Source: Pseudomonadota bacterium
GTDB taxonomy: Bacteria; Pseudomonadota; Alphaproteobacteria; Rhizobiales; Beijerinckiaceae
Length of the DNA: 5,972 nucleotides
Assembly: GCA_028876585.1 (NCBI GenBank)
Contig: JAGWRL010000301.1
Coordinates: 1-5,972 of the forward strand
Direction: 5' to 3'
Made by a program: the position numbers and the translations under genes. The first letter of the stretch is position 1. Every line of letters begins with the position of its first letter. Positions 1 to 4,759 of this stretch are shown piece after piece. The notes under the pieces were generated by a model. The model did not search any database. It had not been told where the DNA came from and saw only the letters and a list, made by a program, of their open reading frames with translations.

Positions 1-2
1 CG

Positions 3-326
3 GCCAAGCCGAAGAAGCCGGCCCCGGTCGCCGAGGCGGAGCCGGCCGACGACGGCGCCGACGCCGCGCCGGCCGCCGCCAGCGGCGGCTACGCCGTGCA
101 ACTGGCCGCGCCGCGCAGCGAGAGCGAGGCCAAGGCGTTGATCACCCGGTTGCAGAGCCGCTTCGCCGACGCGCTTGGCGGCACGGCGCTCGGCGTGCGC
201 AAGGCCGAGCGCAACGGGTCGCCGATCTATCGCGTGCGCGCCGGCGGCCTCAGCCGCGCCGCCGCCTCCGCCATGTGCGCCAAGGTGAAATCCGCCGGCG
301 GCGACTGCTACGTCGCGAAGAACTGA
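3..326 (+). CDS. SPOR-domain cell-envelope protein, C-terminal part
   Basis: This is the 3' end of a gene that begins left of the window; 107 codons are visible before the TGA at 324-326. Visible residues 1-29 form a low-complexity linker rich in Ala, Pro, Lys, Glu and Asp. About 77 residues follow that read as a SPOR domain: it opens with YAVQLAAPRSESEA, has IYRVRAGGLSRAAA in the middle and ends in CAKVKSAGGDCYVAKN, a typical arrangement of a beta strand, helix, beta strand and helix with a terminal CxV strand. SPOR domains bind glycan strands lacking stem peptides, mainly at the septum. Such proteins usually have a cytoplasmic start, one membrane segment and a long periplasmic linker, but those parts lie outside the window. 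A GTG at 96 falls inside the first SPOR strand, so it is not a credible start. The stop overlaps the start of nagZ by one base, so the two genes are probably co-transcribed and translationally coupled. The family is clear; the specific role is unknown. Confidence 0.87.
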   Translation, partial: AKPKKPAPVAEAEPADDGADAAPAAASGGYAVQLAAPRSESEAKALITRLQSRFADALGGTALGVRKAERNGSPIYRVRAGGLSRAAASAMCAKVKSAGGDCYVAKN

Positions 327-1321
327 TGCGCGCCTTCGTCTGCGGCGTCGCCGGAGCGCGCCTGCTCGCCGAGGAGCGCGCCTTCCTGCGCGAAACCCAG
401 CCCTGGGGCCTGATCCTGTTCAAGCGCAACGTCGAGAGCCGCGAGCAATTGCGGGCGCTGACATCAGAGTTTCGCGCCGCGGTCGGCCGCCACGCGCCGG
501 TGCTGATCGACCAGGAGGGCGGCCGCGTGCAGCGGCTCGGCCCGCCTTTGTGGAGCGCCTATCCCGCCGCCGCGCGGTTCGAGGCTGAACTCGGCGGCGC
601 GCGCGCGGAAGAGGCGGTGCGGCTGACGATGCGGCTGATCGCGCAGGATTTGCGCGAGGTCGGCGTCGACGTCGATTGCGCTCCGGTGCTCGACGTCGCC
701 GACGAGGCGACCCACGCCGTGATCGGCACGCGCGCCTATGCGCGCGATCCCGCGCGCGTGGCGTCGCTTGGCCGGGCGGCGATGGCGGGGCTGATGGCCG
801 GCGGCGTCGCGCCGGTGGTCAAGCACATTCCCGGCCACGGCCGCGCCCGCGCCGACAGCCATCTCGAACTGCCCGTCGTCGCGGCGAGCCGCGCCGAGCT
901 CGAACGCGATTTCGCGGCCTTCCGCGCGCTCAGCGACGCCCCCGCGGCGATGACCGCGCATGTCGTCTATTCCGCCATCGACCCGACCGCGCCCTGCACC
1001 ACGTCGGCCAAGATGATTGGCGAGATCGTGCGCGGCGAGATCGGCTTCGACGGCCTGCTGTTCAGCGACGATCTGTCGATGAAGGCGCTCGGCGGCGCGT
1101 TCGAAGCGCGCGCCCGCGCGGCCTTCGCCGCAGGCGTCGACATCGCGTTGCATTGCAACGGCGATCTCAACGAAGCGCGCCCGGTCGCCGACGCCTCGCC
1201 GCCGCTCGCCGGCCGCGCGCTCGCCCGCGCCGAGGCGATGATGGCGAGCGCCGCCGCCGTGGACGATTTCGACGTCGCGGCCGGGCGGGCGAAGCTGGCG
1301 ACGCTGTTTCCGGCGGCCTAG
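326..1321 (+). CDS. nagZ: Beta-N-acetylhexosaminidase NagZ (GH3)
   Basis: NagZ is a cytoplasmic enzyme that removes the terminal GlcNAc from GlcNAc-1,6-anhydroMurNAc (peptide) during peptidoglycan recycling. In many Gram-negative bacteria its product also signals beta-lactamase induction through AmpR. The 331-residue product has the usual length of the single-domain bacterial enzyme. Visible motifs are PWGLILFKRN (26-35), IDQEGGRVQRL (61-71), the KHIPGHG substrate-binding loop (166-172) with the acid/base Asp-His pair D177-x-H179, and GFDGLLFSDDLSM (240-252), in which D248 fits the nucleophile of the GH3 signature. All catalytic residues are present. I chose the ATG at 326 because it overlaps the upstream stop as TGATG and begins directly with the conserved fold. 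An in-frame start at 275 would extend 51 bases into the SPOR gene and add an unconserved Arg-rich stretch. The Shine-Dalgarno match is weak (GAAG near 318), which fits translational coupling. Confidence 0.96.
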   Translation: MRAFVCGVAGARLLAEERAFLRETQPWGLILFKRNVESREQLRALTSEFRAAVGRHAPVLIDQEGGRVQRLGPPLWSAYPAAARFEAELGGARAEEAVRLTMRLIAQDLREVGVDVDCAPVLDVADEATHAVIGTRAYARDPARVASLGRAAMAGLMAGGVAPVVKHIPGHGRARADSHLELPVVAASRAELERDFAAFRALSDAPAAMTAHVVYSAIDPTAPCTTSAKMIGEIVRGEIGFDGLLFSDDLSMKALGGAFEARARAAFAAGVDIALHCNGDLNEARPVADASPPLAGRALARAEAMMASAAAVDDFDVAAGRAKLATLFPAA

Positions 1322-1365
1322 CGCGCCCGACGATTGGGGGGAATCCTCAATCGCCGCGCGCTTTT
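1321..1365 (+). terminator. Putative intrinsic terminator after nagZ
   Basis: A two-part inverted repeat begins at the last base of the nagZ stop codon. GCGCGC (1321-1326) pairs with GCGCGC (1356-1361), and CGATTGGGG (1331-1339) pairs with CCTCAATCG (1345-1353) with one G-T pair and a five-base loop. A short asymmetric internal loop separates the stems. TTTT (1362-1365) follows the basal stem directly. The T-run is short, so efficiency is uncertain. It would separate nagZ from the convergent wrbA transcript. Confidence 0.5.
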
Positions 1366-1464
1366 GAATCGGCCGCGTCGTCGGGCGTGGCGAGAGGCGC
1401 GCGGCATGTCGTCAAAGAGATCAGTCTGACGGACGGTTGAACCGCGCGGCCCCCGGCGGCGTTG

Positions 1465-2064
1465 TTATCGCGCCAGTTTGGCGGCGATGGCGGCGACGTG
1501 GCGGCCCTGGAAGCGCGCGCCCGCGAGTTCGTTGACTGAGGGCGTCCGTGATCCATCGCCGTCCGAAATGGTGGAGGCGCCGTAGGGCGAGCAACCCGTC
1601 ACTTCCTTCACGCCCATCTGGCCCTGGAAGGAATAGGGCAGACCGACGATCACCATGCCTTGATGCAGCAGGACGGTGTGGGTCGAAAGGATCGTGCTCT
1701 CCTGTCCCCCGTGCTGGGTCGCCGAGGAGGTGAAAACGCTGCCGACCTTGCCGATCAGCTTGCCCTGAAACCAGAGCCCGCCGGTCTGATCAAGAAAGTT
1801 CTTCATCTGCGCCGCCATGTTGCCAAAGCGGGTCGGCACGCCGATGATGATGGCGTCGTAGTCGACGAGTTCGTCGACCGTGGCGATCGGCGCGGCCTGA
1901 TCGAGCTTGAAATGCGACGCCTTCGCCACGCTCTCCGGCACGATCTCGGGCACGCGTTTGATCACCGCTTCCGCGCCGGCTTCGCGCGCGCCTTCGGCGA
2001 CCGCGCCCGCCATGGTCTCGATGTGGCCGTAGCTCGAATAGTAGAGAATGAGGACTTTGGTCAT
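1465..2064 (-). CDS. wrbA: NAD(P)H:quinone oxidoreductase WrbA
   Basis: WrbA is a flavodoxin-like FMN protein that reduces quinones by two electrons to hydroquinones, which avoids semiquinone radicals. It is cytoplasmic and usually a tetramer. The 199-residue product matches the family length. Visible FMN-site motifs are YYSSYGHIE (8-16) for the phosphate loop, PTRFGNM (77-83), [12 protein letters not shown] (111-122) and GCSPYGAST (157-165). The ATG at 2064 was chosen because [11 protein letters not shown] is the standard first strand and AAAGGTGA lies just upstream on the coding strand (2069-2076). The longer open frame to 2286 only reads back through the pirin gene. Only 16 bases separate it from the pirin stop, so it is the last gene of a doxX-pirin-wrbA operon. 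The sequence shows no obvious terminator after its stop. The family call is secure; the physiological substrate is unknown. Confidence 0.96.
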   Translation of the reverse strand: MTKVLILYYSSYGHIETMAGAVAEGAREAGAEAVIKRVPEIVPESVAKASHFKLDQAAPIATVDELVDYDAIIIGVPTRFGNMAAQMKNFLDQTGGLWFQGKLIGKVGSVFTSSATQHGGQESTILSTHTVLLHQGMVIVGLPYSFQGQMGVKEVTGCSPYGASTISDGDGSRTPSVNELAGARFQGRHVAAIAAKLAR

Positions 2065-2080
2065 GGTATCACCTTTGCAG

Positions 2081-2785
2081 TCAGGGTAGGTCGAACAGGA
2101 GGATTTGAGATTGCGGCGCCAGCGATTGGAGCCGCAATTCGCGTTCGTCGACGATCGCCGCGCCGTCGCCGGCGGCAAGCTCGACGCCGTTAAGCGAAGC
2201 GGCGCCGGTGACCATCTGCACCCACGCCCGCCGCCCCTCGCCCAGAACATGGGCGAGGCTCGCGCCGGCGTCGAGCGTCGTGGCAAACACGCTGGCGTCC
2301 TGATGGATCGGCAGCGATTGGTCGCGGCCGTCGCGCGAGGCGATCAGGCGCAGCTTGCCCTGCCGCTCGGCCTCGGGGAAGCCGCGTTGATCGTAGCGCG
2401 GCGCGACGCCCTTCGCGTCCGGCTGAATCCAGATTTGCAGGAAGTGCGCGGCTTCCGTGGCAGAAGGGTTGAACTCGCTGTGACGCACGCCGCTGCCCGC
2501 CGACATCGCCTGCACGTCGCCGGGACGGATCACCGAACCGCCGCCGAGGCTGTCGCGATGCTGCAAGGCGCCGGAGACGACATAGGAGATGATCTCCATG
2601 TCGCGGTGGCCGTGCGGCGCAAAGCCGCCGCCGGGCTGCACGGTGTCGTCATTGATGACGCGCAGCGGGCCGAAGCCCATCTGCTCGGCGTCGTAATAGT
2701 CGGCGAAGGAGAACGTGTGCCAAGAGTCGAGCCAGCCGTGATTGGCGTGACCCCGGGCGTTCGCGGGACGAAGGGTGACGGACAT
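2081..2785 (-). CDS. Pirin family protein (YhhW-like bicupin)
   Basis: The 234-residue product has the length and two-cupin layout of bacterial pirins such as E. coli YhhW, a metal-dependent enzyme reported to oxidise quercetin. The N-terminal cupin carries [12 protein letters not shown] (57-68) and [10 protein letters not shown] (99-108). Together these supply the expected ligand set His58, His60, His102 and Glu104, so the metal site looks intact. The segment near 22-31 ([10 protein letters not shown]) and [11 protein letters not shown] (37-47) are also typical of pirins. The C-terminal cupin (about 145-234) keeps the strand pattern but shows no metal-ligand set, as is usual. GAGG lies 9 bases upstream of the ATG (2795-2798), supporting this start. 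It is the middle gene of the operon, 66 bases after doxX and 16 bases before wrbA. Known substrates of pirins are few, so flavonol or other aromatic oxidation is only a family-based suggestion. A regulatory role is also possible. Confidence 0.93.
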   Translation of the reverse strand: MSVTLRPANARGHANHGWLDSWHTFSFADYYDAEQMGFGPLRVINDDTVQPGGGFAPHGHRDMEIISYVVSGALQHRDSLGGGSVIRPGDVQAMSAGSGVRHSEFNPSATEAAHFLQIWIQPDAKGVAPRYDQRGFPEAERQGKLRLIASRDGRDQSLPIHQDASVFATTLDAGASLAHVLGEGRRAWVQMVTGAASLNGVELAAGDGAAIVDERELRLQSLAPQSQILLFDLP

Positions 2786-2806
2786 GACTTGCGGCCTCGT
2801 AAGACA

Positions 2807-2827
2807 CGCGCGGCGGTGCGCCGCGCG
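2807..2827 (-). other. Intercistronic G+C hairpin between doxX and pirin gene
   Basis: CGCGCGGCG (2807-2815) and CGCCGCGCG (2819-2827) form a perfect 9-bp all-G/C stem with a 3-base loop. It lies in the 66-base gap between the doxX stop and the pirin start. The - strand sequence after it has no T-run, so a classical intrinsic terminator is unlikely. It ends 8 bases upstream of the pirin Shine-Dalgarno GAGG. It could stabilise the upstream mRNA end, act as a processing or pausing site, or be incidental in G+C-rich DNA. Confidence 0.5.
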
Positions 2828-2851
2828 GGAGGGGAAACGGACGTGGCCGGC

Positions 2852-3322
2852 TCAGAATTCCCGGCCGATAAGCGCGTCGACCGAATAACGGCCGCCGCCG
2901 CGCAGCACGAAGGAGAGCGCGACGAGGCCCCAGAGCAGCGGGTACTCGTAGCCGCCACTGGTCCAGAAATAGCCGGCGGAAATATGAACGGCGAGAACGG
3001 CGACGGCCATCAGACCGACAATCAGCGCGGCGACAGGGCGGGTGAGAAAGCCAACCGCGAGCGCGAGGCCGCCGAAGAACTCGATCAACCCGGAGAGCAA
3101 AGCGAGGGAGGGCGGCAGGCCGAGCTTGGCGGCGAAGAACTGGCCGGTGGCTTCGACGCCATAGCCGCCGAACCAGCCGAACAGCTTTTGCGCGCCGTGC
3201 GGCATCAGCATGAGGCCGGTCGCGACCCGCGCCAGCGGTTCGCCGAGCGGGCTTAGCGAGGACGTGACGCCGGTAAGGGCCGGCAGGTAGGGCTTCGAGA
3301 CGTAATCGGCGGTGAGAGACAT
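2852..3322 (-). CDS. DoxX family inner-membrane protein
   Basis: The 156-residue product is a small hydrophobic protein of the DoxX/YphA type. Four membrane segments are visible, at about 28-46, 74-94, 97-117 and 126-141. The family-typical ARVATGLMLMPHGAQKLFGWFGG (31-53, here written in two parts: ARVATGLMLMPHG and AQKLFGWFGG) spans the end of the first helix and its loop. GLIEFFGGLALAVGFLTRP (78-96) lies in the second helix and AVHISAGYFW (111-120) follows the third. The ATG at 3322 is supported by AGGA (3330-3333) seven bases upstream; longer in-frame extensions would run into the divergent LysR gene. It is the first gene of the doxX-pirin-wrbA operon. DoxX proteins have no single agreed biochemical role. 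Several, such as E. coli YqjF, are induced by aromatic or quinone-like compounds, and a mycobacterial homologue takes part in an oxidative-stress complex. A role in membrane redox protection is inferred. Confidence 0.92.
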   Translation of the reverse strand: MSLTADYVSKPYLPALTGVTSSLSPLGEPLARVATGLMLMPHGAQKLFGWFGGYGVEATGQFFAAKLGLPPSLALLSGLIEFFGGLALAVGFLTRPVAALIVGLMAVAVLAVHISAGYFWTSGGYEYPLLWGLVALSFVLRGGGRYSVDALIGREF

Positions 3323-3341
3323 GGCGCAATCCTGTGGAAGT

Positions 3342-3356
3342 GGGGGCCTCGCCCCC
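3342..3356 (-). other. Short G/C hairpin in the doxX leader
   Basis: GGGGGC (3342-3347) and GCCCCC (3351-3356) form a perfect 6-bp stem with a CTC loop on the + strand, and its complement on the doxX transcript. It lies 8 bases upstream of the doxX Shine-Dalgarno sequence. It could affect mRNA stability or ribosome access. No riboswitch-like conserved core is recognisable, and chance is possible at this base composition. Confidence 0.35.
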
Positions 3357-3373
3357 GGTCGCCTCCCTATGCC

Positions 3374-3402
3374 TTGCCTAAATTCCGCGAACAATCCATC
3401 AT
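3374..3402 (+). promoter_or_regulatory. Candidate promoter for the LysR regulator gene
   Basis: TTGCCT (3374-3379) and CATCAT (3397-3402) are separated by 17 bases. Both match the sigma-70 consensus only partly. The -10 box lies about 33 bases upstream of the chosen start at 3435. It overlaps the candidate -10 of doxX on the other strand, so the two promoters could interfere with each other, as in many autoregulated LysR loci. Confidence 0.3.
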
Positions 3403-3422
3403 ATCGAAACAACACTGTTCGC
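3387..3422. promoter_or_regulatory. Candidate LysR operator: GCGAACA/TGTTCGC inverted repeat
   Basis: The perfect 7-bp arms GCGAACA (3387-3393) and TGTTCGC (3416-3422) flank a 22-bp A+T-richer spacer in the doxX/LysR divergent region. The arm centres are 29 bp apart, about three helical turns, so both arms would face the same side of the DNA. The spacer contains the candidate -10 boxes of both promoters. The position suits autoregulation and control of doxX by the LysR protein. The arms do not form an obvious T-N11-A box, so assignment to this regulator is inference. Confidence 0.45.
3398..3403 (-). promoter_or_regulatory. Candidate -10 box for the doxX operon
   Basis: On the - strand these bases read TATGAT, one base from the sigma-70 consensus TATAAT. 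It would give a leader of roughly 70 bases before the doxX ATG. No good -35 hexamer is found 16-18 bases upstream. A weak -35 is expected for an activator-dependent promoter, and one arm of the nearby inverted repeat (3416-3422) lies just beside the -35 position. Confidence 0.3.
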
Positions 3423-3434
3423 ATGGTGGCAACA

Positions 3435-4346
3435 ATGGATCGCTTCGCCGCCGCCCAGGCTTTCGTCGCCGTCGCCGACGCCCGCTCCTTCTCCGAGGCC
3501 GCGCGCAGGCTTCGGGTCGCCAAGTCGGTCGTCAGCCGGCAGGTGGCGGCGCTGGAAGCGGCGCTCGGCGTCACGCTGCTCAACCGAACAACGCGTTCGC
3601 TCAGCCTGACCGAAGCGGGGCGCGGCTATTACGAGCGCATCGAGCGCGTGCTGGCCGATTTCGAAGACGCCGACCGCGCCGTCAGCGACACTCGCGCCGC
3701 GCCCTGCGGCAAGCTGAAAGTGAGCGCGCCGCTCAGCTTCGGCTTTCTGCATCTGGCGCCGGCGCTGAGCGACTTTCTGCTCCGCCACCCCGGCGTCAGC
3801 ATGGATGTGGCGATGAACGACCGGTTCGTCGATCTCGTCAGCGAGGGTTTTGATCTCGCGGTGCGCGTCGGCACGCTCGCCGATTCCAGCCTGATCGCGC
3901 GACGCCTGGCGCCGGCGCGCCGGGTCGTGTGCGCCAGCCCCGCCTATCTCGCCGCGCGCGGCGCGCCGCAAACCCCTGACGATCTCCAGCGCCACGAGTG
4001 CCTGTTCAACGGCAATCTGGCGACCGGGCGGGAATGGCGCTTCGTTGGCGCAAAGGGGGCGCCGTGGCCGGTTGCGGTCGAAGGCCGGCTCAATCTCGAC
4101 AACGGCGACGCGCTGCGCGTCGCCGCCTTGCACGGGCTCGGTCTCGCCATCCTGCCGACCTTCATCGTCGGCGCCGATTTGCAATCGGGCGCCCTGGCGA
4201 CCGTGCTCGCCGATTATCTGCCGCAAGACCTTTCGATCAACGCCGTCTATCCGCAAGTCCGACATCTGTCGCCGACGGTGCGCGCCTTCGTCGACTTCCT
4301 CGCCGCCCGCTTCGGCCCCGATCCCTATTGGGATCTCGTCGGTTGA
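3435..4346 (+). CDS. LysR-type transcriptional regulator
   Basis: The 303-residue product has the standard LysR length and layout. The N-terminal winged helix-turn-helix covers about 1-60: FVAVADARSFSEAARRL (10-26) leads into the recognition helix at VAKSVVSRQVAALEAALG (28-45), followed by LLNRTTRSLSLTEAG (48-62). A linker helix runs to about 87. The effector-binding domain of the periplasmic-binding-protein type covers about 92-300, starting GKLKVSAPLSFG. HGLGLAILPTF (233-243) is typical of its C-terminal part. The pattern resembles the DsdD/YhaJ-like subgroup often linked to aromatic compounds. I chose ATG 3435 because GGTGG lies 5 bases upstream (3425-3429). ATG 3423 is possible but would overlap an inverted-repeat arm's edge and has no Shine-Dalgarno sequence. 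A start at 3312 would overlap doxX. The gene is divergent from doxX, so it probably controls doxX-pirin-wrbA and itself. The effector is not predictable. Confidence 0.94.
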   Translation: MDRFAAAQAFVAVADARSFSEAARRLRVAKSVVSRQVAALEAALGVTLLNRTTRSLSLTEAGRGYYERIERVLADFEDADRAVSDTRAAPCGKLKVSAPLSFGFLHLAPALSDFLLRHPGVSMDVAMNDRFVDLVSEGFDLAVRVGTLADSSLIARRLAPARRVVCASPAYLAARGAPQTPDDLQRHECLFNGNLATGREWRFVGAKGAPWPVAVEGRLNLDNGDALRVAALHGLGLAILPTFIVGADLQSGALATVLADYLPQDLSINAVYPQVRHLSPTVRAFVDFLAARFGPDPYWDLVG

Positions 4347-4450
4347 GCCCCTGCCTTCGTCCGATTGGACATGCCGCAATGGCGCGCATCGACGGCGCAC
4401 GGGGGCAAGCCGATACTGCTCAACCCGGCGCGGGCCATACAAACAGGTCA

Positions 4451-4475
4451 GGGCGTCGCCTTTCGGCGACTTCCC
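4451..4475. terminator. Hairpin between convergent LysR gene and tRNA-Gly
   Basis: GTCGCC (4455-4460) and GGCGAC (4465-4470) form a perfect 6-bp stem around a TTTC loop, and GGG/CCC at the outer ends can extend it. A T5 run on the + strand (4487-4491) begins 12 bases after the structure, which is farther than usual. On the - strand it lies 28 bases after the tRNA end and is followed only by a short TTT. It may end one or both transcripts, but neither direction is a textbook intrinsic terminator. Confidence 0.35.
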
Positions 4476-4502
4476 GTAAACCATTGTTTTTCTGAGAATT
4501 TT

Positions 4503-4577
4503 TGGAGCGGGCGAAGGGATTCGAACCCTCGACCCCAACCTTGGCAAGGTTGTGCTCTACCCCTGAGCTACACCCGC
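4503..4577 (-). tRNA. tRNA-Gly (anticodon GCC)
   Basis: The - strand folds into a full cloverleaf of 72 bases plus an encoded CCA (4503-4505). The acceptor stem pairs GCGGGTG (from 4577) with CGCCCGC and has one G-U pair. The D arm is GCTC-AGGGGTA-GAGC, the anticodon arm is CAACC-TTGCCAA-GGTTG, and the T arm is GAGGG-TTCGAAT-CCCTT. The anticodon loop reads TTGCCAA, giving GCC, which decodes GGC and GGU glycine codons. GGC is very common in the surrounding genes. The discriminator base is U, normal for bacterial tRNA-Gly. No base of the fold is disrupted, so the gene appears functional. Confidence 0.97.
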
Positions 4578-4625
4578 ATCCCGCCAGCGTCATCGACGCC
4601 GGCCATCGGCAGCGCCGACGGGCGG

Positions 4626-4654
4626 CTTATGGCGCCGTCGAAAACAAAATGCAA
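4626..4654 (-). promoter_or_regulatory. Candidate promoter for tRNA-Gly
   Basis: On the - strand TTGCAT (4654 to 4649) and CATAAG (4631 to 4626) are spaced by 17 bases. This would start transcription about 40 bases before the mature tRNA 5' end. Both hexamers are imperfect. The span 4578-4759 between the tRNA and the efflux adaptor gene holds no other gene that I can support. Confidence 0.35.
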
Positions 4655-4672
4655 CTCCCCCTCGCGCGCGCT

Positions 4673-4688
4673 CTGGCGTAAACGTCAG
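4673..4688. promoter_or_regulatory. Candidate operator dyad upstream of the efflux adaptor
   Basis: CTGGCGT (4673-4679) and ACGTCAG (4682-4688) form an inverted repeat with six of seven positions matching and a 2-bp centre. A TTAATT sequence at 4695-4700 could be the -10 box of the downstream gene, which would place the dyad at the -35 region. The size and position suit a dimeric repressor of the TetR or MarR type, common regulators of efflux operons. No such regulator gene is visible in the window. Confidence 0.35.
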
Positions 4689-4759
4689 GGCGGGTTAATT
4701 AGAGCCGGCGGACGATCGCCCGGGGATGGCGGATTATCGAGAGGCGCGAGGCGAGCGAG

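Noticed and set aside
464..1153. A 229-codon open frame on the - strand within nagZ, and a 254-codon alternative + frame at 676-1440.
   Set aside because: Both overlap nagZ, whose catalytic motifs are all intact. The alternative products are Arg/Ala-rich shadows.
1347..1556. A 69-codon open frame on the - strand across the wrbA 3' end and the intergenic gap after nagZ.
   Set aside because: It starts inside wrbA in another frame, has no convincing ribosome binding site and overlaps the terminator-like hairpin after nagZ.
2105..3256. A 383-codon open frame on the + strand across the pirin and doxX genes.
   Set aside because: It covers two well-recognised genes and their gap in antisense. Its product has no recognisable domain.
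3399..4547. A 382-codon open frame on the - strand opposite the LysR gene, running through the intergenic region towards the tRNA.
   Set aside because: The LysR protein in the other strand has full-length domain agreement. The antisense product is Arg/Gly/Ala-rich without a recognisable fold, and it begins close to the tRNA 3' end.
4503..4577. tRNA-Gly as an integration site for an island carrying the redox module on its 3' side.
   Set aside because: No integrase gene is visible, and I found no direct repeat of the tRNA 3' end in the 1322-1464 or 4347-4502 gaps. Base composition and codon use look uniform across the window.
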